Part shown: positions 40,279 to 49,073 of the stretch, one piece after another | Numbering within the stretch: the stretch's first letter is position 1 | Layout: each line of letters opens with the position of its first letter | NCBI RefSeq assembly: GCF_030811685.1 | Contig: NZ_JAUSRF010000024.1 | Span: 1-64,000, forward strand | Source of the DNA: Neorhizobium huautlense | Lineage (GTDB): Bacteria > Pseudomonadota > Alphaproteobacteria > Rhizobiales > Rhizobiaceae | DNA length: 64,000 nt | Direction: 5' to 3' | Program-made: the position numbers and the translations under genes | The notes under the pieces: generated by a model | Seen by the model: the letters and a program-made list of their open reading frames with translations, nothing else | Databases searched by the model: none | Told to the model about the DNA's origin: nothing

Positions 40279-41622
40279 ATGCACCCGGATCTTGTTGCCC
40301 GTTACGCCGCACCCGTTCCCCGCTACACCAGCTATCCCACCGCACCGCATTTCCATGCGGGGGTTGGTCCGGGCGATTACGCGGTCTGGCTCGGCGAGCA
40401 TGATGGCCCGCTCTCGCTTTATCTGCATGTGCCCTTTTGCGACCGTCTCTGTTGGTATTGTGGCTGCCACACCAAGCAGGTGAAGCGATACGATCCGCTG
40501 GCGGCCTATCTCGATGCGCTGTTGCTGGAAATCGGTCTTGTCGCAGCGGCATTGAAGGATCGGCGGCAGGTGGTCGCCATCCATTTCGGCGGCGGCTCTC
40601 CGACCATGATCGCGCCAAGGGATTTGGTGCGTCTTCGCGAGGCGCTCGACCGGCATTTCGATATCACCGAGAACTGCGAGATCAGCGTCGAGATCGATCC
40701 CGGTTTCGTCGATGAGGAAAAGCTCACCGCATGGCGCGATTTCGGCGTCACCCGCGCCAGTATCGGTGTGCAGGATTTCGACGAGGCCGTGCAAAAGGCC
40801 ATCAACCGCCCACAGAGTTTCGAGCAGACCGCCTTTGTCGTCGAAACGCTGCGCAAACTCGGCATCGGCGGCGTCAATCTCGATATCGTTTATGGCCTGC
40901 CGCACCAGACGATGGAAAGCGTCGAGCGCACGATCGAACTGTCGCTTGCCATGCAGCCGGATCGTTTTGCCATCTTCGGTTATGCGCATGTGCCGTGGAT
41001 GAAAAAACACCAGACGCTGATCGATGAACAGGCGCTGCCGGGCGTGCAGGATCGTTTTGCCATGGCAGGGCTCGTCAGCGAGCGTCTGACGCAGGCCGGT
41101 TATCTGGCCGTCGGTATCGACCATTTTGCCAGGCCCGGCGACAGCCTTGCGACGGCGCTGGAGGCCGGCGAGGTGCATCGCAATTTCCAGGGTTACACGA
41201 CCGACGCCGCCCCCGGTCTCGTCGGGCTCGGCGCATCCTCCATCGGCAGGGTCGGGCGTGGTTATGTTCAGAATATCGTGGCGACCGGCGAATACATGCG
41301 TGCCGTGAAAGAGGGGCGTCTGCCGGTCCTGCGCGGTAAGGAGTTGACGGATATCGACCGTGTCGTCGGTGCCGCCATCGAGGATCTGATGTGCGGCTAT
41401 GCGTTTTCGGTCAGCGATCTGGAGCGGCGTTTCGGCCCGGCGGCATCGGTTTTGCGGCCGGAGGCGGCGCAGGTGCAGCAGCAGGATGGTGACGGCATGA
41501 CGGCGTTTGACGGCGACGTGTTTTCGGTCACGCCGGAGGGCCGCATTTTCGTGCGCACCATCGCGTCGCGTTTCGACCGCTATTTTGGTCAGGGCGCAGC
41601 CCGGCATTCTGTGGCTGTATGA
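40279..41622 (+). CDS. hemN: Oxygen-independent coproporphyrinogen III oxidase (HemN)
   Basis: A radical-SAM enzyme that decarboxylates coproporphyrinogen III during haem synthesis under low oxygen. The 447-residue protein has the cluster motif CDRLCWYCGC near residue 54 (CxxxCxxC plus an extra Cys, as in true HemN) and the family phrases YTSYPTAPHFH and DHFARPGD. An AAGGAG site precedes the ATG. It is driven by a FixK/FnrN box and converges on cysQ with a 3-base gap. Confidence 0.95.
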   Translation: MHPDLVARYAAPVPRYTSYPTAPHFHAGVGPGDYAVWLGEHDGPLSLYLHVPFCDRLCWYCGCHTKQVKRYDPLAAYLDALLLEIGLVAAALKDRRQVVAIHFGGGSPTMIAPRDLVRLREALDRHFDITENCEISVEIDPGFVDEEKLTAWRDFGVTRASIGVQDFDEAVQKAINRPQSFEQTAFVVETLRKLGIGGVNLDIVYGLPHQTMESVERTIELSLAMQPDRFAIFGYAHVPWMKKHQTLIDEQALPGVQDRFAMAGLVSERLTQAGYLAVGIDHFARPGDSLATALEAGEVHRNFQGYTTDAAPGLVGLGASSIGRVGRGYVQNIVATGEYMRAVKEGRLPVLRGKELTDIDRVVGAAIEDLMCGYAFSVSDLERRFGPAASVLRPEAAQVQQQDGDGMTAFDGDVFSVTPEGRIFVRTIASRFDRYFGQGAARHSVAV

Positions 41623-41625
41623 GGA

Positions 41626-42411
41626 TCAGGCCGTTTCGGCGGCCCGGCCCCAGGCGATGAAGGAGGGGTTGGCAAAGTCGCTGTCGTGCGCCTGGTTGCG
41701 CTTTCCGTAGAGGAGCGGTTTGCCGTCCAGTCCGAGCGTCCTGCCGCCGGCCGCGCGAAGAACGGCGTCGCCGGCTGCCGTGTCCCATTCCATCGTGCGG
41801 GTAAAACGCGGATAGACGTCGGCGCCGCCCTCGGCCAGCATGCAGAATTTCAGCGACGAACCGATGCTGCGACAGTCCTTCACCGCGTGTTCGGCAACGA
41901 AGGCATGGGTTTTTGCATCGCAATGCGAACGGCTAATCAGGCCGACCGGCGGTTTCACCACGGTGCGGCTGGTAATCGGCACGCGAATGGTCACCTGACC
42001 TTCGTCTGAAACCGCCATTTTCCACGCCTTGTCGCCTTCGCCGGCATAAGCGACGCCAAGCGCCGGCGCATACACGACACCGGCCACCGGCACGCCGCCG
42101 TCGATCAGGGCGATGTTGACGGTAAAATCGCTGCTCTTGTTGATGAATTCCTTGGTGCCGTCGAGCGGGTCGACCAGGAAAAAGCGGCTGTCGATATCCG
42201 GTGCATGGCCGGCGGCAACCGCTTCCTCGGCGATCACCGGAATATCGGGAAAGGCTTCGGTGAGCGCGGAAACGATGATCTCTTCGGCGATTTCGTCGGC
42301 CTGCGTCACGGGGCTGTCATCGGCCTTCAGCGATACATCCATGCCGTTGTGGTAGATGTGAAGAATAGCGGCGCCCGCTTCCAGGGCAGCTTTTCCGAAT
42401 ATCGCGAGCAT
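41626..42411 (-). CDS. cysQ: 3'(2'),5'-bisphosphate nucleotidase CysQ
   Basis: Hydrolyses 3'-phosphoadenosine 5'-phosphate left from sulfate assimilation. An inositol-monophosphatase-fold protein with the metal sites in EEAVAAG and DPLDGTKEFI and a late WDTAAGDAVL motif. The ATG at 42411 has a GAGGAAAA site eight bases upstream and gives 261 residues; a GTG 51 bases further upstream is less likely. The 115-bp gap to the proline-racemase gene is divergent. Confidence 0.93.
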   Translation of the reverse strand: MLAIFGKAALEAGAAILHIYHNGMDVSLKADDSPVTQADEIAEEIIVSALTEAFPDIPVIAEEAVAAGHAPDIDSRFFLVDPLDGTKEFINKSSDFTVNIALIDGGVPVAGVVYAPALGVAYAGEGDKAWKMAVSDEGQVTIRVPITSRTVVKPPVGLISRSHCDAKTHAFVAEHAVKDCRSIGSSLKFCMLAEGGADVYPRFTRTMEWDTAAGDAVLRAAGGRTLGLDGKPLLYGKRNQAHDSDFANPSFIAWGRAAETA

Positions 42412-42526
42412 TCGAAGCTTTTTCCTCGATTTGGCGGTGCGGGCCGGTCTAGAAGTGTTCACTACTGCACCGCTTCACGCGTGCAGACAACGACAAAATA
42501 CACCTGATCAGATAAGGAAGACGGAA

Positions 42527-43573
42527 ATGAGGTGGAAACGCACGATCCAGTTGCTGGACGTCCACTGCGAAGGCGAGATCGGTCGCGTGGCGATCGGCGG
42601 CGTGCCAAAGATCCCCGGCGAGACCACGGCCGCAAAACTTGCCTGGCTCAACAGCGATCCGAAGGGGGAGGAACTGCGCCGCTTCCTCTGCCTCGAGCCG
42701 CGCGGCATGCCGCTCGGTTCCGTCAATCTTCTCCTGCCGCCGATTGATCCTGCAGCCGACGCCGCCTTCGTCATCCTGCAGCCGGATCAGGCGCATGCCA
42801 GCTCCGGTTCCAATTCGATCTGCGTCACAACGGCGCTTCTCGAATCCGGCATTGTCGAGATGCAGGAGCCGGAAACCGTCGTGACGCTGGAAACGGCGGC
42901 CGGCCTCGTGCGCGCCGTCGCCACTTGCCGCGATGGTCGCTGCGAAAAGGTCAGGCTCACCATGGTGCCGTCCTTCGTGCACGCGCTCGACCAGAAGCTT
43001 TCGACGCCGCAATGGGGCGATATCAGCCTCGATGTCTGCTACGGCGGCATTTTTTATGCGCTTGTGGATGTCGGCCAGATCGGCCTCACCATTTCCAAGG
43101 GCAATGCGGCAGCGCTCGTCAGCGCCGGAATGGTGATCAAGCAGCTCGCCAATGACGCATTTTCCGCCGTCCACCCGGAAATCCCGGCGATTTCCGGCAT
43201 TGCCTATGTGATGTTCCGTGACGTGGATGCCGATGGCGCGGTGCGCACCTGCACCACCATGTGGCCGGGCCGGGCGGATCGCTCCCCCTGCGGCACCGGC
43301 AATTCCGCCAATCTGGCGGCGCTGCATGCGCGTGGAAAGGTCAAGGTCGGTGATGTCTTCACGTCACGCTCGATCATCGGTTCGGAATTCGAAGTGGGGC
43401 TGGAGCGGGAAACCACGATTGCCGGAAAACCTGCCATCGTGCCGACCATAACCGGCCGCGGTTTCACCTTCGGCCTGCATCAGGTGGCGCTTGATCCATT
43501 CGATCCGCTGGCCGCCGGTTTTGCCATGACCGATGTGTGGGGGCCGTCTGCAGGCGATATCCCCGACGCTTGA
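42527..43573 (+). CDS. Proline racemase superfamily enzyme, Ser/Cys type (probable 3-/4-hydroxyproline enzyme)
   Basis: A 348-residue protein of the proline racemase fold. The first catalytic position, Cys in true racemases, is Ser93 in ASSGSNSIC; the second is Cys255 in RSPCGTGNSANL. As I recall, family members with this Ser/Cys pair have both trans-3-hydroxy-L-proline dehydratase and 4-hydroxyproline epimerase activity. The ATG at 42527 has an AAGGAAG site. No other hydroxyproline catabolic genes are adjacent, so the substrate is inferred. Confidence 0.82.
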   Translation: MRWKRTIQLLDVHCEGEIGRVAIGGVPKIPGETTAAKLAWLNSDPKGEELRRFLCLEPRGMPLGSVNLLLPPIDPAADAAFVILQPDQAHASSGSNSICVTTALLESGIVEMQEPETVVTLETAAGLVRAVATCRDGRCEKVRLTMVPSFVHALDQKLSTPQWGDISLDVCYGGIFYALVDVGQIGLTISKGNAAALVSAGMVIKQLANDAFSAVHPEIPAISGIAYVMFRDVDADGAVRTCTTMWPGRADRSPCGTGNSANLAALHARGKVKVGDVFTSRSIIGSEFEVGLERETTIAGKPAIVPTITGRGFTFGLHQVALDPFDPLAAGFAMTDVWGPSAGDIPDA

Positions 43574-43594
43574 GAGGCCGCCTGAACATGAAGA

Positions 43595-43623
43595 AGCCCG
43601 GACCGGCATGACCGGTCCGGGCT
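43595..43623. terminator. Strong hairpin between the racemase-family and Sel1 genes
   Basis: A 12-bp perfect stem AGCCCGGACCGG / CCGGTCCGGGCT encloses five bases between convergent genes. There is no long T-run, but the location supports bidirectional termination. Confidence 0.75.
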
Positions 43624-43675
43624 CTCGAAGCGCTAGGGACCCGGGATGGAGCGGGCCGCGCCTCCCTGGGGTCTC

Positions 43676-44608
43676 TCAGATATCCTTCGGCTTGAGGCCA
43701 AAGGGCTCTACATCACCCTGTTTCAGAACAAGCGTGCTGACGCTTTCTGCCAGCTGGTCCGGCTCATGCGGGGCAGGCGGCGTCACACCGTGGTCTTCCA
43801 GCTGAGCCAGCTTGTAGGCACCGAACACATCGCCCTTGTCGGCAGCTGCACGGAACATTTCGGCGGCACGTTGCGGATTGGCGGCAATGCCTTCACCGTT
43901 TTCGTACATCAGGCCGAGATTGATCATGGCGTCCGTCGAACCGCGCTGGGCGGCGAGATCGTACCATGCAATGGCGGTCTGGTTGTCTTCGGGAACCAGC
44001 TTGCCTTCGTCATAAATCGAGCCGATGTTGAAGGCGGCCGTATCGTCACCGCCAACGGCGGCTTTTTCGAACCATTTCAGGGCCTGCTGCCCATCGGGAT
44101 TGGTGCCGAGCCCATCACGATAGGCGACGCCAAGATTGTACTGGGCCAGAACATTGCCGCTCGTGGCCGCTTCGCTGTAAAGCTTGAACTCGGCCTGCAC
44201 ATCGCCAAGACGGCCCATCAGCATGCCGAAATTCACCTTGGCAGCGGAATATCCACCGCCGACGGCGGCTTCATAGGCCGCCATCGCCTCATCCGGCTCC
44301 TGCGCCTTGTTGAGCGCACGTCCAAGCTGATAGGCAAAACGCGGGTTTCCGGTCGCCTCGAAAGCGGTGCGGCAAACGCCGATAGCCTGGACATCGATAT
44401 TGTCGATATCGACAGGCGCGAACGTGGCGTTGCGGTCCCTGTCATAGGCGCTGCCTGCCATACGGTCGCAATCGCTCTGCAATGCCGCCGTGTGCTCGAC
44501 CTTGGCGCGCTGTTCCGCGTTCAGGGAAACGGTCAGCATGCACAGCGCGACCGCACTTCCTGTGGCCAGCAGCATCATTCGATTGACTTTATTGGAACGG
44601 GACACCAT
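43676..44608 (-). CDS. Sel1-repeat (tetratricopeptide-like) exported protein
   Basis: A 310-residue protein with an N-terminal hydrophobic signal/anchor (about 10-30) and about five Sel1-type repeats between residues 85 and 280, recognisable as AxxxLGxxYxxGxGxxxDxxxAxxWxxxAA in ALKWFEKAAVGGDDTA and AQYNLGVAYRDGLGTNPD. Such repeats mediate protein contacts, often in periplasmic stress or secretion roles. An EcfG-type promoter lies just upstream. Confidence 0.87.
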   Translation of the reverse strand: MVSRSNKVNRMMLLATGSAVALCMLTVSLNAEQRAKVEHTAALQSDCDRMAGSAYDRDRNATFAPVDIDNIDVQAIGVCRTAFEATGNPRFAYQLGRALNKAQEPDEAMAAYEAAVGGGYSAAKVNFGMLMGRLGDVQAEFKLYSEAATSGNVLAQYNLGVAYRDGLGTNPDGQQALKWFEKAAVGGDDTAAFNIGSIYDEGKLVPEDNQTAIAWYDLAAQRGSTDAMINLGLMYENGEGIAANPQRAAEMFRAAADKGDVFGAYKLAQLEDHGVTPPAPHEPDQLAESVSTLVLKQGDVEPFGLKPKDI

Positions 44609-44647
44609 CCTCGCCTCCGATCACCATCACTTAAAGATTGATGAACG

Positions 44648-44672
44648 AACGCCGCAATTGCGTGTCGGTTCC
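44648..44672 (-). promoter_or_regulatory. EcfG (general stress sigma)-type promoter of the Sel1 gene
   Basis: On the reverse strand GGAAC (44672-44668) is followed after 16 bases by CGTT, i.e. GGAAC-N18-TT to the final TT at 44649-44648. This exactly fits the recalled RpoE2/EcfG consensus. Transcription would start about 40 bases before the Sel1 ATG. Confidence 0.7.
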
Positions 44673-44867
44673 GCGTTTTCCTGCGGATTTACTGGCGTTT
44701 GCCAGGCGGCGGTATGACTAACGCCGCCAAATCCGCGTTCTATGAAGCTGAAATAGCTTGGCTTTCCTCGTCATCGCGAATTTTAATCACGCTTTGGTGC
44801 ACGGTTGTTTCGCCGGGGCTTTCGATGATATGGCAAGACCTCTAATCCATGAAAAAGGCCGCTTTCC

Positions 44868-45905
44868 ATGACCCGCATCAGCATCCGCCGCCCCGATGAT
44901 TGGCACCTGCATCTGCGTGACGGCGATATGTTGAAGGGCGTGATCGGCGATTCCAGCCGGCACTTTGCCCGCGCCATCATCATGCCGAACCTTGTTCCGC
45001 CGGTGGTGACGACGCAGGATGCGCAAGCCTATCGCCAGCGCATCATGGCGGCCCTGCCGGCAGGCGATCGTTTCGAACCGCTGATGACACTTTACCTCAC
45101 CGAACATACGGATGCCGATGATGTCGAGGCCGGCAAGGCGAGCGGCCTCATCCACGCGGTCAAGCTTTATCCGGCCGGCGCCACCACCAACTCGCATGGC
45201 GGCGTGCGCGACATGGACAAGGCGATGCCGGTGCTGGAGCGCATGGCAAAGATCGGCCTGCCGCTCTGTGTGCATGGCGAAGTGACGACGCCGGAAGTCG
45301 ATATTTTCGATCGCGAAGCCGTCTTCATTGAAACCGTGCTCGATCCGCTGCGCAAGCGTCTGCCGGAACTGAAGATCACCATGGAGCATGTCACCACATC
45401 CAATGGCATCGATTACATCAAGTCGGCTGAAAACAATCTGGCCGGTACCATCACCACCCACCACCTGATCATCAACCGCAACGCCATTCTGGTCGGCGGC
45501 ATTCGCCCGCATTATTATTGCTTGCCGGTCGCCAAGCGCGAAAGCCATCGCCTGGCCCTGCGTGCCGCTGCCACTTCGGGCGACAGCCGTTTCTTCCTCG
45601 GAACGGATTCCGCGCCGCATGTCGATCCGCTGAAGGAATGCGGCTGCGGCTGCGCCGGCATCTATACCTCGATCAATACGATGAGCTGCCTTGCGCATGT
45701 GTTCGAAGAGGATGGCGCGCTCGACCGGCTGGAAGCCTTTTCCTCGCTCAACGGCCCGGCATGGTATGGCCTGGCTCCGAACGAAGATCGCATCACGCTG
45801 GAAAAACAGGCAGAGCCGGTTTCCTTCCCCGCCAAGATCGAAACGGGCGCCGGTCCGGTGACCGTATTTGACCCGATGTTTCCGGTACACTGGTCGGTTG
45901 TATGA
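44868..45905 (+). CDS. pyrC: Dihydroorotase
   Basis: Closes the dihydroorotate ring in pyrimidine synthesis. The 345-residue class II (E. coli-like) enzyme has the metal-binding DWHLHLRDGDML, the carbamylated lysine region HAVKLYPAGATTNS and the FFLGTDSAPH motif. Its start has only a weak ribosome-binding site (AAAAAGG). pyrE lies 1.4 kb downstream with a diguanylate cyclase gene between. Confidence 0.96.
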   Translation: MTRISIRRPDDWHLHLRDGDMLKGVIGDSSRHFARAIIMPNLVPPVVTTQDAQAYRQRIMAALPAGDRFEPLMTLYLTEHTDADDVEAGKASGLIHAVKLYPAGATTNSHGGVRDMDKAMPVLERMAKIGLPLCVHGEVTTPEVDIFDREAVFIETVLDPLRKRLPELKITMEHVTTSNGIDYIKSAENNLAGTITTHHLIINRNAILVGGIRPHYYCLPVAKRESHRLALRAAATSGDSRFFLGTDSAPHVDPLKECGCGCAGIYTSINTMSCLAHVFEEDGALDRLEAFSSLNGPAWYGLAPNEDRITLEKQAEPVSFPAKIETGAGPVTVFDPMFPVHWSVV

Positions 45906-46071
45906 GAGAAGATACAAATTCCCCCAGTAATGGTCGAATAACCGGAGCATTTTAGCAGCCCCGGTAATATTTTGATCATGAATCGGGTCCTAAGTTACCG
46001 CCCAACGTGAGGGCGGATGTTCGCCTTGGGGGAATGGCGGGACATGATGCCCGTCGGGGACACGGCGAGGC

Positions 46072-47247
46072 ATGATGCTCGATTACAACTCACTTCTTCT
46101 TGCGCTGGGATTCTCGGCGATCTGCCTGCTGGTCGCGCTTTTCGCCACCTGGGCATCGCGCCGCAGCGACAGCTTCATGCTCACCTGGGTGGTCAGCCTG
46201 GCGCTGATCATCGTCGGCATTTTCAGCTACAGCGCTTATACGCTGGAGGCAGGCCTCATCATCGGCGCCATCTCCTATTTCTTCATCATGGCAGGCTTTT
46301 CCGTCATGTATGCGGCCGGATGCCAGTTTCGATCCGGGCGTTCGCCACTGCGCGTGTCTCTGGTTGCAGGCGCCATCGTCATGGCTCTCGGCCTGCCGGC
46401 CATGCTGCTGGGCTATGATGGCATTTCGATCATCATGATGAACGTCACGACGGCGATCCTTCTGATCGCCACGGGCCGCGAATATTGGCTGGTGCGGCAC
46501 GAAGCGCCGGGGCCGCTGGTCGGCATGGCATCGCTTTATACGACGGCTGGAATTTCCTTTGCGCTTTGCGCAATTGTTCTGATCCATGGCCAGCAATGGG
46601 TGATCGGACATGCGCCGCAGAACTGGGCGGAAAAGCTCAACATCGCCATCTGCATTGCCAGCATGACCGGTGTCGGCGCCTTTTCGCTGGCGCTGCACCA
46701 ATGGCGTCTGGCGGCCTTCCATCGCCGTGAAGCCATGACCGATCCGCTGACCGGCCTGCTCAATCGCCGCGCCGTGTTCGAGGAGTTCGGCGCAGCGCAG
46801 ATGGACCAGTCCACCGCCGTCATCGTGTTCGATATCGACCGTTTCAAGTCGATCAACGACCAGCACGGTCATGCGGCCGGCGACGTGGTCATTCGCGCCT
46901 TTGCCACTGAGATGAAGGTACAGGCCGAGACGGCTACCATCGCCCGCCTTGGTGGCGAGGAGTTTGTGGTCATCGTCAGAAATGTTCTTCCCGGTCGTGC
47001 CGAAAGGATTGCCGAACGTATTCGTCGTGGTTTTGCCGACCGCATGATCGATATCGGCGGCACGGCTGTGTCCTGCACCGCCAGCGCCGGCATCGCTTTT
47101 GGCACCGCGGAAGGCCGTAGCTTCGATACCGTTCTCAATCTGGCCGATGGCGCGCTCTACGAGGCCAAGCGTGCCGGACGCAACCGGGTGGAGGTCGCCG
47201 GCTTCCTGCATGCGGTCGATCTGGAAGAGGTGCGCACCAGCGCCTGA
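46072..47247 (+). CDS. Membrane diguanylate cyclase (GGDEF domain)
   Basis: A 391-residue protein with six N-terminal hydrophobic segments (about 5-195) and a C-terminal GGDEF domain (about 215-380). The active-site loop is GGEEF, an active variant (RLGGEEFVVIVRN), with DPLTGLLNRRAVFEE and IVFDIDRFKSINDQHG before it. It should make cyclic di-GMP at the inner membrane. No EAL domain is present, and an RxxD inhibitory site is not obvious. It stands alone between pyrC and pyrE. Confidence 0.92.
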   Translation: MMLDYNSLLLALGFSAICLLVALFATWASRRSDSFMLTWVVSLALIIVGIFSYSAYTLEAGLIIGAISYFFIMAGFSVMYAAGCQFRSGRSPLRVSLVAGAIVMALGLPAMLLGYDGISIIMMNVTTAILLIATGREYWLVRHEAPGPLVGMASLYTTAGISFALCAIVLIHGQQWVIGHAPQNWAEKLNIAICIASMTGVGAFSLALHQWRLAAFHRREAMTDPLTGLLNRRAVFEEFGAAQMDQSTAVIVFDIDRFKSINDQHGHAAGDVVIRAFATEMKVQAETATIARLGGEEFVVIVRNVLPGRAERIAERIRRGFADRMIDIGGTAVSCTASAGIAFGTAEGRSFDTVLNLADGALYEAKRAGRNRVEVAGFLHAVDLEEVRTSA

Positions 47248-47274
47248 TGTTCTCGGCACTTTTAGCTCCTGAAG

Positions 47275-47301
47275 GCCGCGATCCACTGGAAGCGCGGCTT
47301 T
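47275..47301 (+). terminator. Possible terminator after the cyclase gene
   Basis: GCCGCG (47275-47280) pairs with CGCGGC (47293-47298), followed by TTTC. The stem is short, so termination is probably partial. Confidence 0.45.
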
Positions 47302-47345
47302 CTTGCTGATATGCCGCAGCAACGGACGCACAAGGAGCACGAGAC

Positions 47346-48038
47346 ATGCACACCACATTTACCGATCGCACGGTCATGGCCGAACTCATGGCAAAGATGC
47401 TGTGGGAAATCGGGGCGGTGCATTTTAATGCGGAAAAGCACTACAAGTTCGCCTCGGGCATGATGAGCCCGGTCTATATCGATTGCCGCAAGCTGCTCTC
47501 CTATCCGCGTGTCCGCTCCACCATCATGGACTTTGCCGTTGCCACGCTGCTGCGTGATGCCGGTTTCGAAAAGTTCGATTGCATTGCCGGTGGCGAAACG
47601 GCTGGCATTCCCTTCGCGGCGCTTCTGGCGGACCGTCTCGGCTTGCCGATGATCTATGTCCGCAAGCAGCCCAAGGGCCACGGCCGCAACGCCCAGATCG
47701 AAGGCAACATGCCGGAAGGTTCGCGCGTTCTCGTCATCGAGGACCTGACCACGGCCGGCGGTTCGATGTTCAAGTTCATCGACGCCATTCGCGCGGCCGG
47801 CGGCGTTGTCGATCACGGCATGGCGCTGTTCTATTATGGCATTTTCGATGAAGGCGCGCTGCGTTTCGCCGATGGCAAGGTGCAGTTCCACCACATCGCC
47901 ACCTGGCGCAATGTTCTGGCCGTCGCGCGCGACCAGAAACTGTTCGACGAAAAGACGCTTTCGGAAGTAGAGGCATTCCTCGACGCGCCGCTGGCATGGT
48001 CCGCCCGCAATGGCGGCATCAGCGAGTTGCCGCGCTAA
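47346..48038 (+). CDS. pyrE: Orotate phosphoribosyltransferase
   Basis: Joins orotate with PRPP to give orotidine monophosphate. The 230-residue protein has the PRPP loop VLVIEDLTTAGGSMFKF with the conserved acidic pair, and HFNAEKHYKFASGM near the N-terminus. An AAGGAG site precedes the ATG. It is followed by a strong terminator. Confidence 0.96.
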   Translation: MHTTFTDRTVMAELMAKMLWEIGAVHFNAEKHYKFASGMMSPVYIDCRKLLSYPRVRSTIMDFAVATLLRDAGFEKFDCIAGGETAGIPFAALLADRLGLPMIYVRKQPKGHGRNAQIEGNMPEGSRVLVIEDLTTAGGSMFKFIDAIRAAGGVVDHGMALFYYGIFDEGALRFADGKVQFHHIATWRNVLAVARDQKLFDEKTLSEVEAFLDAPLAWSARNGGISELPR

Positions 48039-48050
48039 GCGCAAATTTTT

Positions 48051-48090
48051 AAGCGAGCTTTTGCTCTGGTCAATTGTCAAAAGCTCGCTT
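48051..48090 (+). terminator. Terminator after pyrE
   Basis: The 12-bp perfect stem AAGCGAGCTTTT (48051-48062) / AAAAGCTCGCTT (48079-48090) closes pyrE 12 bases after the stop codon. Confidence 0.85.
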
Positions 48091-48130
48091 ATTCCTGTGC
48101 CAAACAGGTTATTCCTCGGGAGGGAAATCC

Positions 48131-49057
48131 ATGATCTTGTGCTGCGGCGAAGCCCTTATCGACATGCTTCCGCGTGAAACCACGCTCGGCGAACCGGCGT
48201 TTTCGCCCTATGCCGGCGGTGCGGTGTTCAATACGGCGATCGCGCTTGGCCGTCTCGGCGTCAAGACCGGCTTCTTTACCGGTCTGGCTGACGACATGAT
48301 GGGCGATATCCTTCGCGACACGCTGCGCAAGAGCAATGTCGATTTCAGCTATTGCGCGCTTGCCTCGCGCCCCTCGACGATTGCCTTCGTGAAATTGGTC
48401 GATGGCCACGCCACCTACGCCTTCTACGACGAAGGTACGGCCGGCCGCATGATCACCGAAGCCGATCTGCCGGCACTGGGCGATGATTGCGAGGCCCTGC
48501 ATTTTGGCGCGATCAGCCTCATCCCGGAGCCCTGTGGTTCGACCTATGAGGCGCTGATGAAGCGCGAGGCGGCCACCCGCGTCATCTCGCTCGATCCAAA
48601 TATCCGTCCCGGTTTCATCAAGGACAAGGCGGCGCATCTCGCCCGCATCAACCGCATGGCGGCGATGTCCGATATCGTCAAGTTTTCGGATGAGGACCTC
48701 GCCTGGTTCGGCATGGAAGGCGACGAAGATACGCTCGCCCGCCATTGGCTGCATCACGGCGCAAAGCTGGTCGTCGTCACCCGTGGTGCCGAAGGCGCGG
48801 TCGGTTACACGGCTGCCCACAAGGTCACCGTGCCGAGCGAGCGCGTGACGGTGGTCGATACGGTCGGTGCCGGCGACACGTTCGATGCCGGCATTCTCGC
48901 CTCGCTGAAGATGCAGAACCTGCTGACCAAGGCGCAGGTGGCGAACCTGACGGAAGACCAGATCGCCAAGGCGCTGGCGCTGGGTGCAAAGGCTGCGGCG
49001 GTCACGGTATCGCGGGCAGGGGCCAATCCGCCGTTTGCGGAAGAGATCGGGCTGTAA
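48131..49057 (+). CDS. PfkB-family carbohydrate kinase, probably fructokinase
   Basis: From the ATG at 48131 (CGGGAGGGAA site) the protein has 308 residues. It starts MILCCGEALIDMLPRETTLG and contains the substrate region GGAVFNTAIALGRLG and the catalytic Asp in DTVGAGDTFDAGIL. These features are closer to rhizobial fructokinase (Frk) than to ribokinase, which has GGKGANQA. pgi lies nearby on the opposite strand, consistent with fructose-6-phosphate metabolism. Confidence 0.87.
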   Translation: MILCCGEALIDMLPRETTLGEPAFSPYAGGAVFNTAIALGRLGVKTGFFTGLADDMMGDILRDTLRKSNVDFSYCALASRPSTIAFVKLVDGHATYAFYDEGTAGRMITEADLPALGDDCEALHFGAISLIPEPCGSTYEALMKREAATRVISLDPNIRPGFIKDKAAHLARINRMAAMSDIVKFSDEDLAWFGMEGDEDTLARHWLHHGAKLVVVTRGAEGAVGYTAAHKVTVPSERVTVVDTVGAGDTFDAGILASLKMQNLLTKAQVANLTEDQIAKALALGAKAAAVTVSRAGANPPFAEEIGL

Positions 49058-49073
49058 GCATCAAGGGTCCGAG

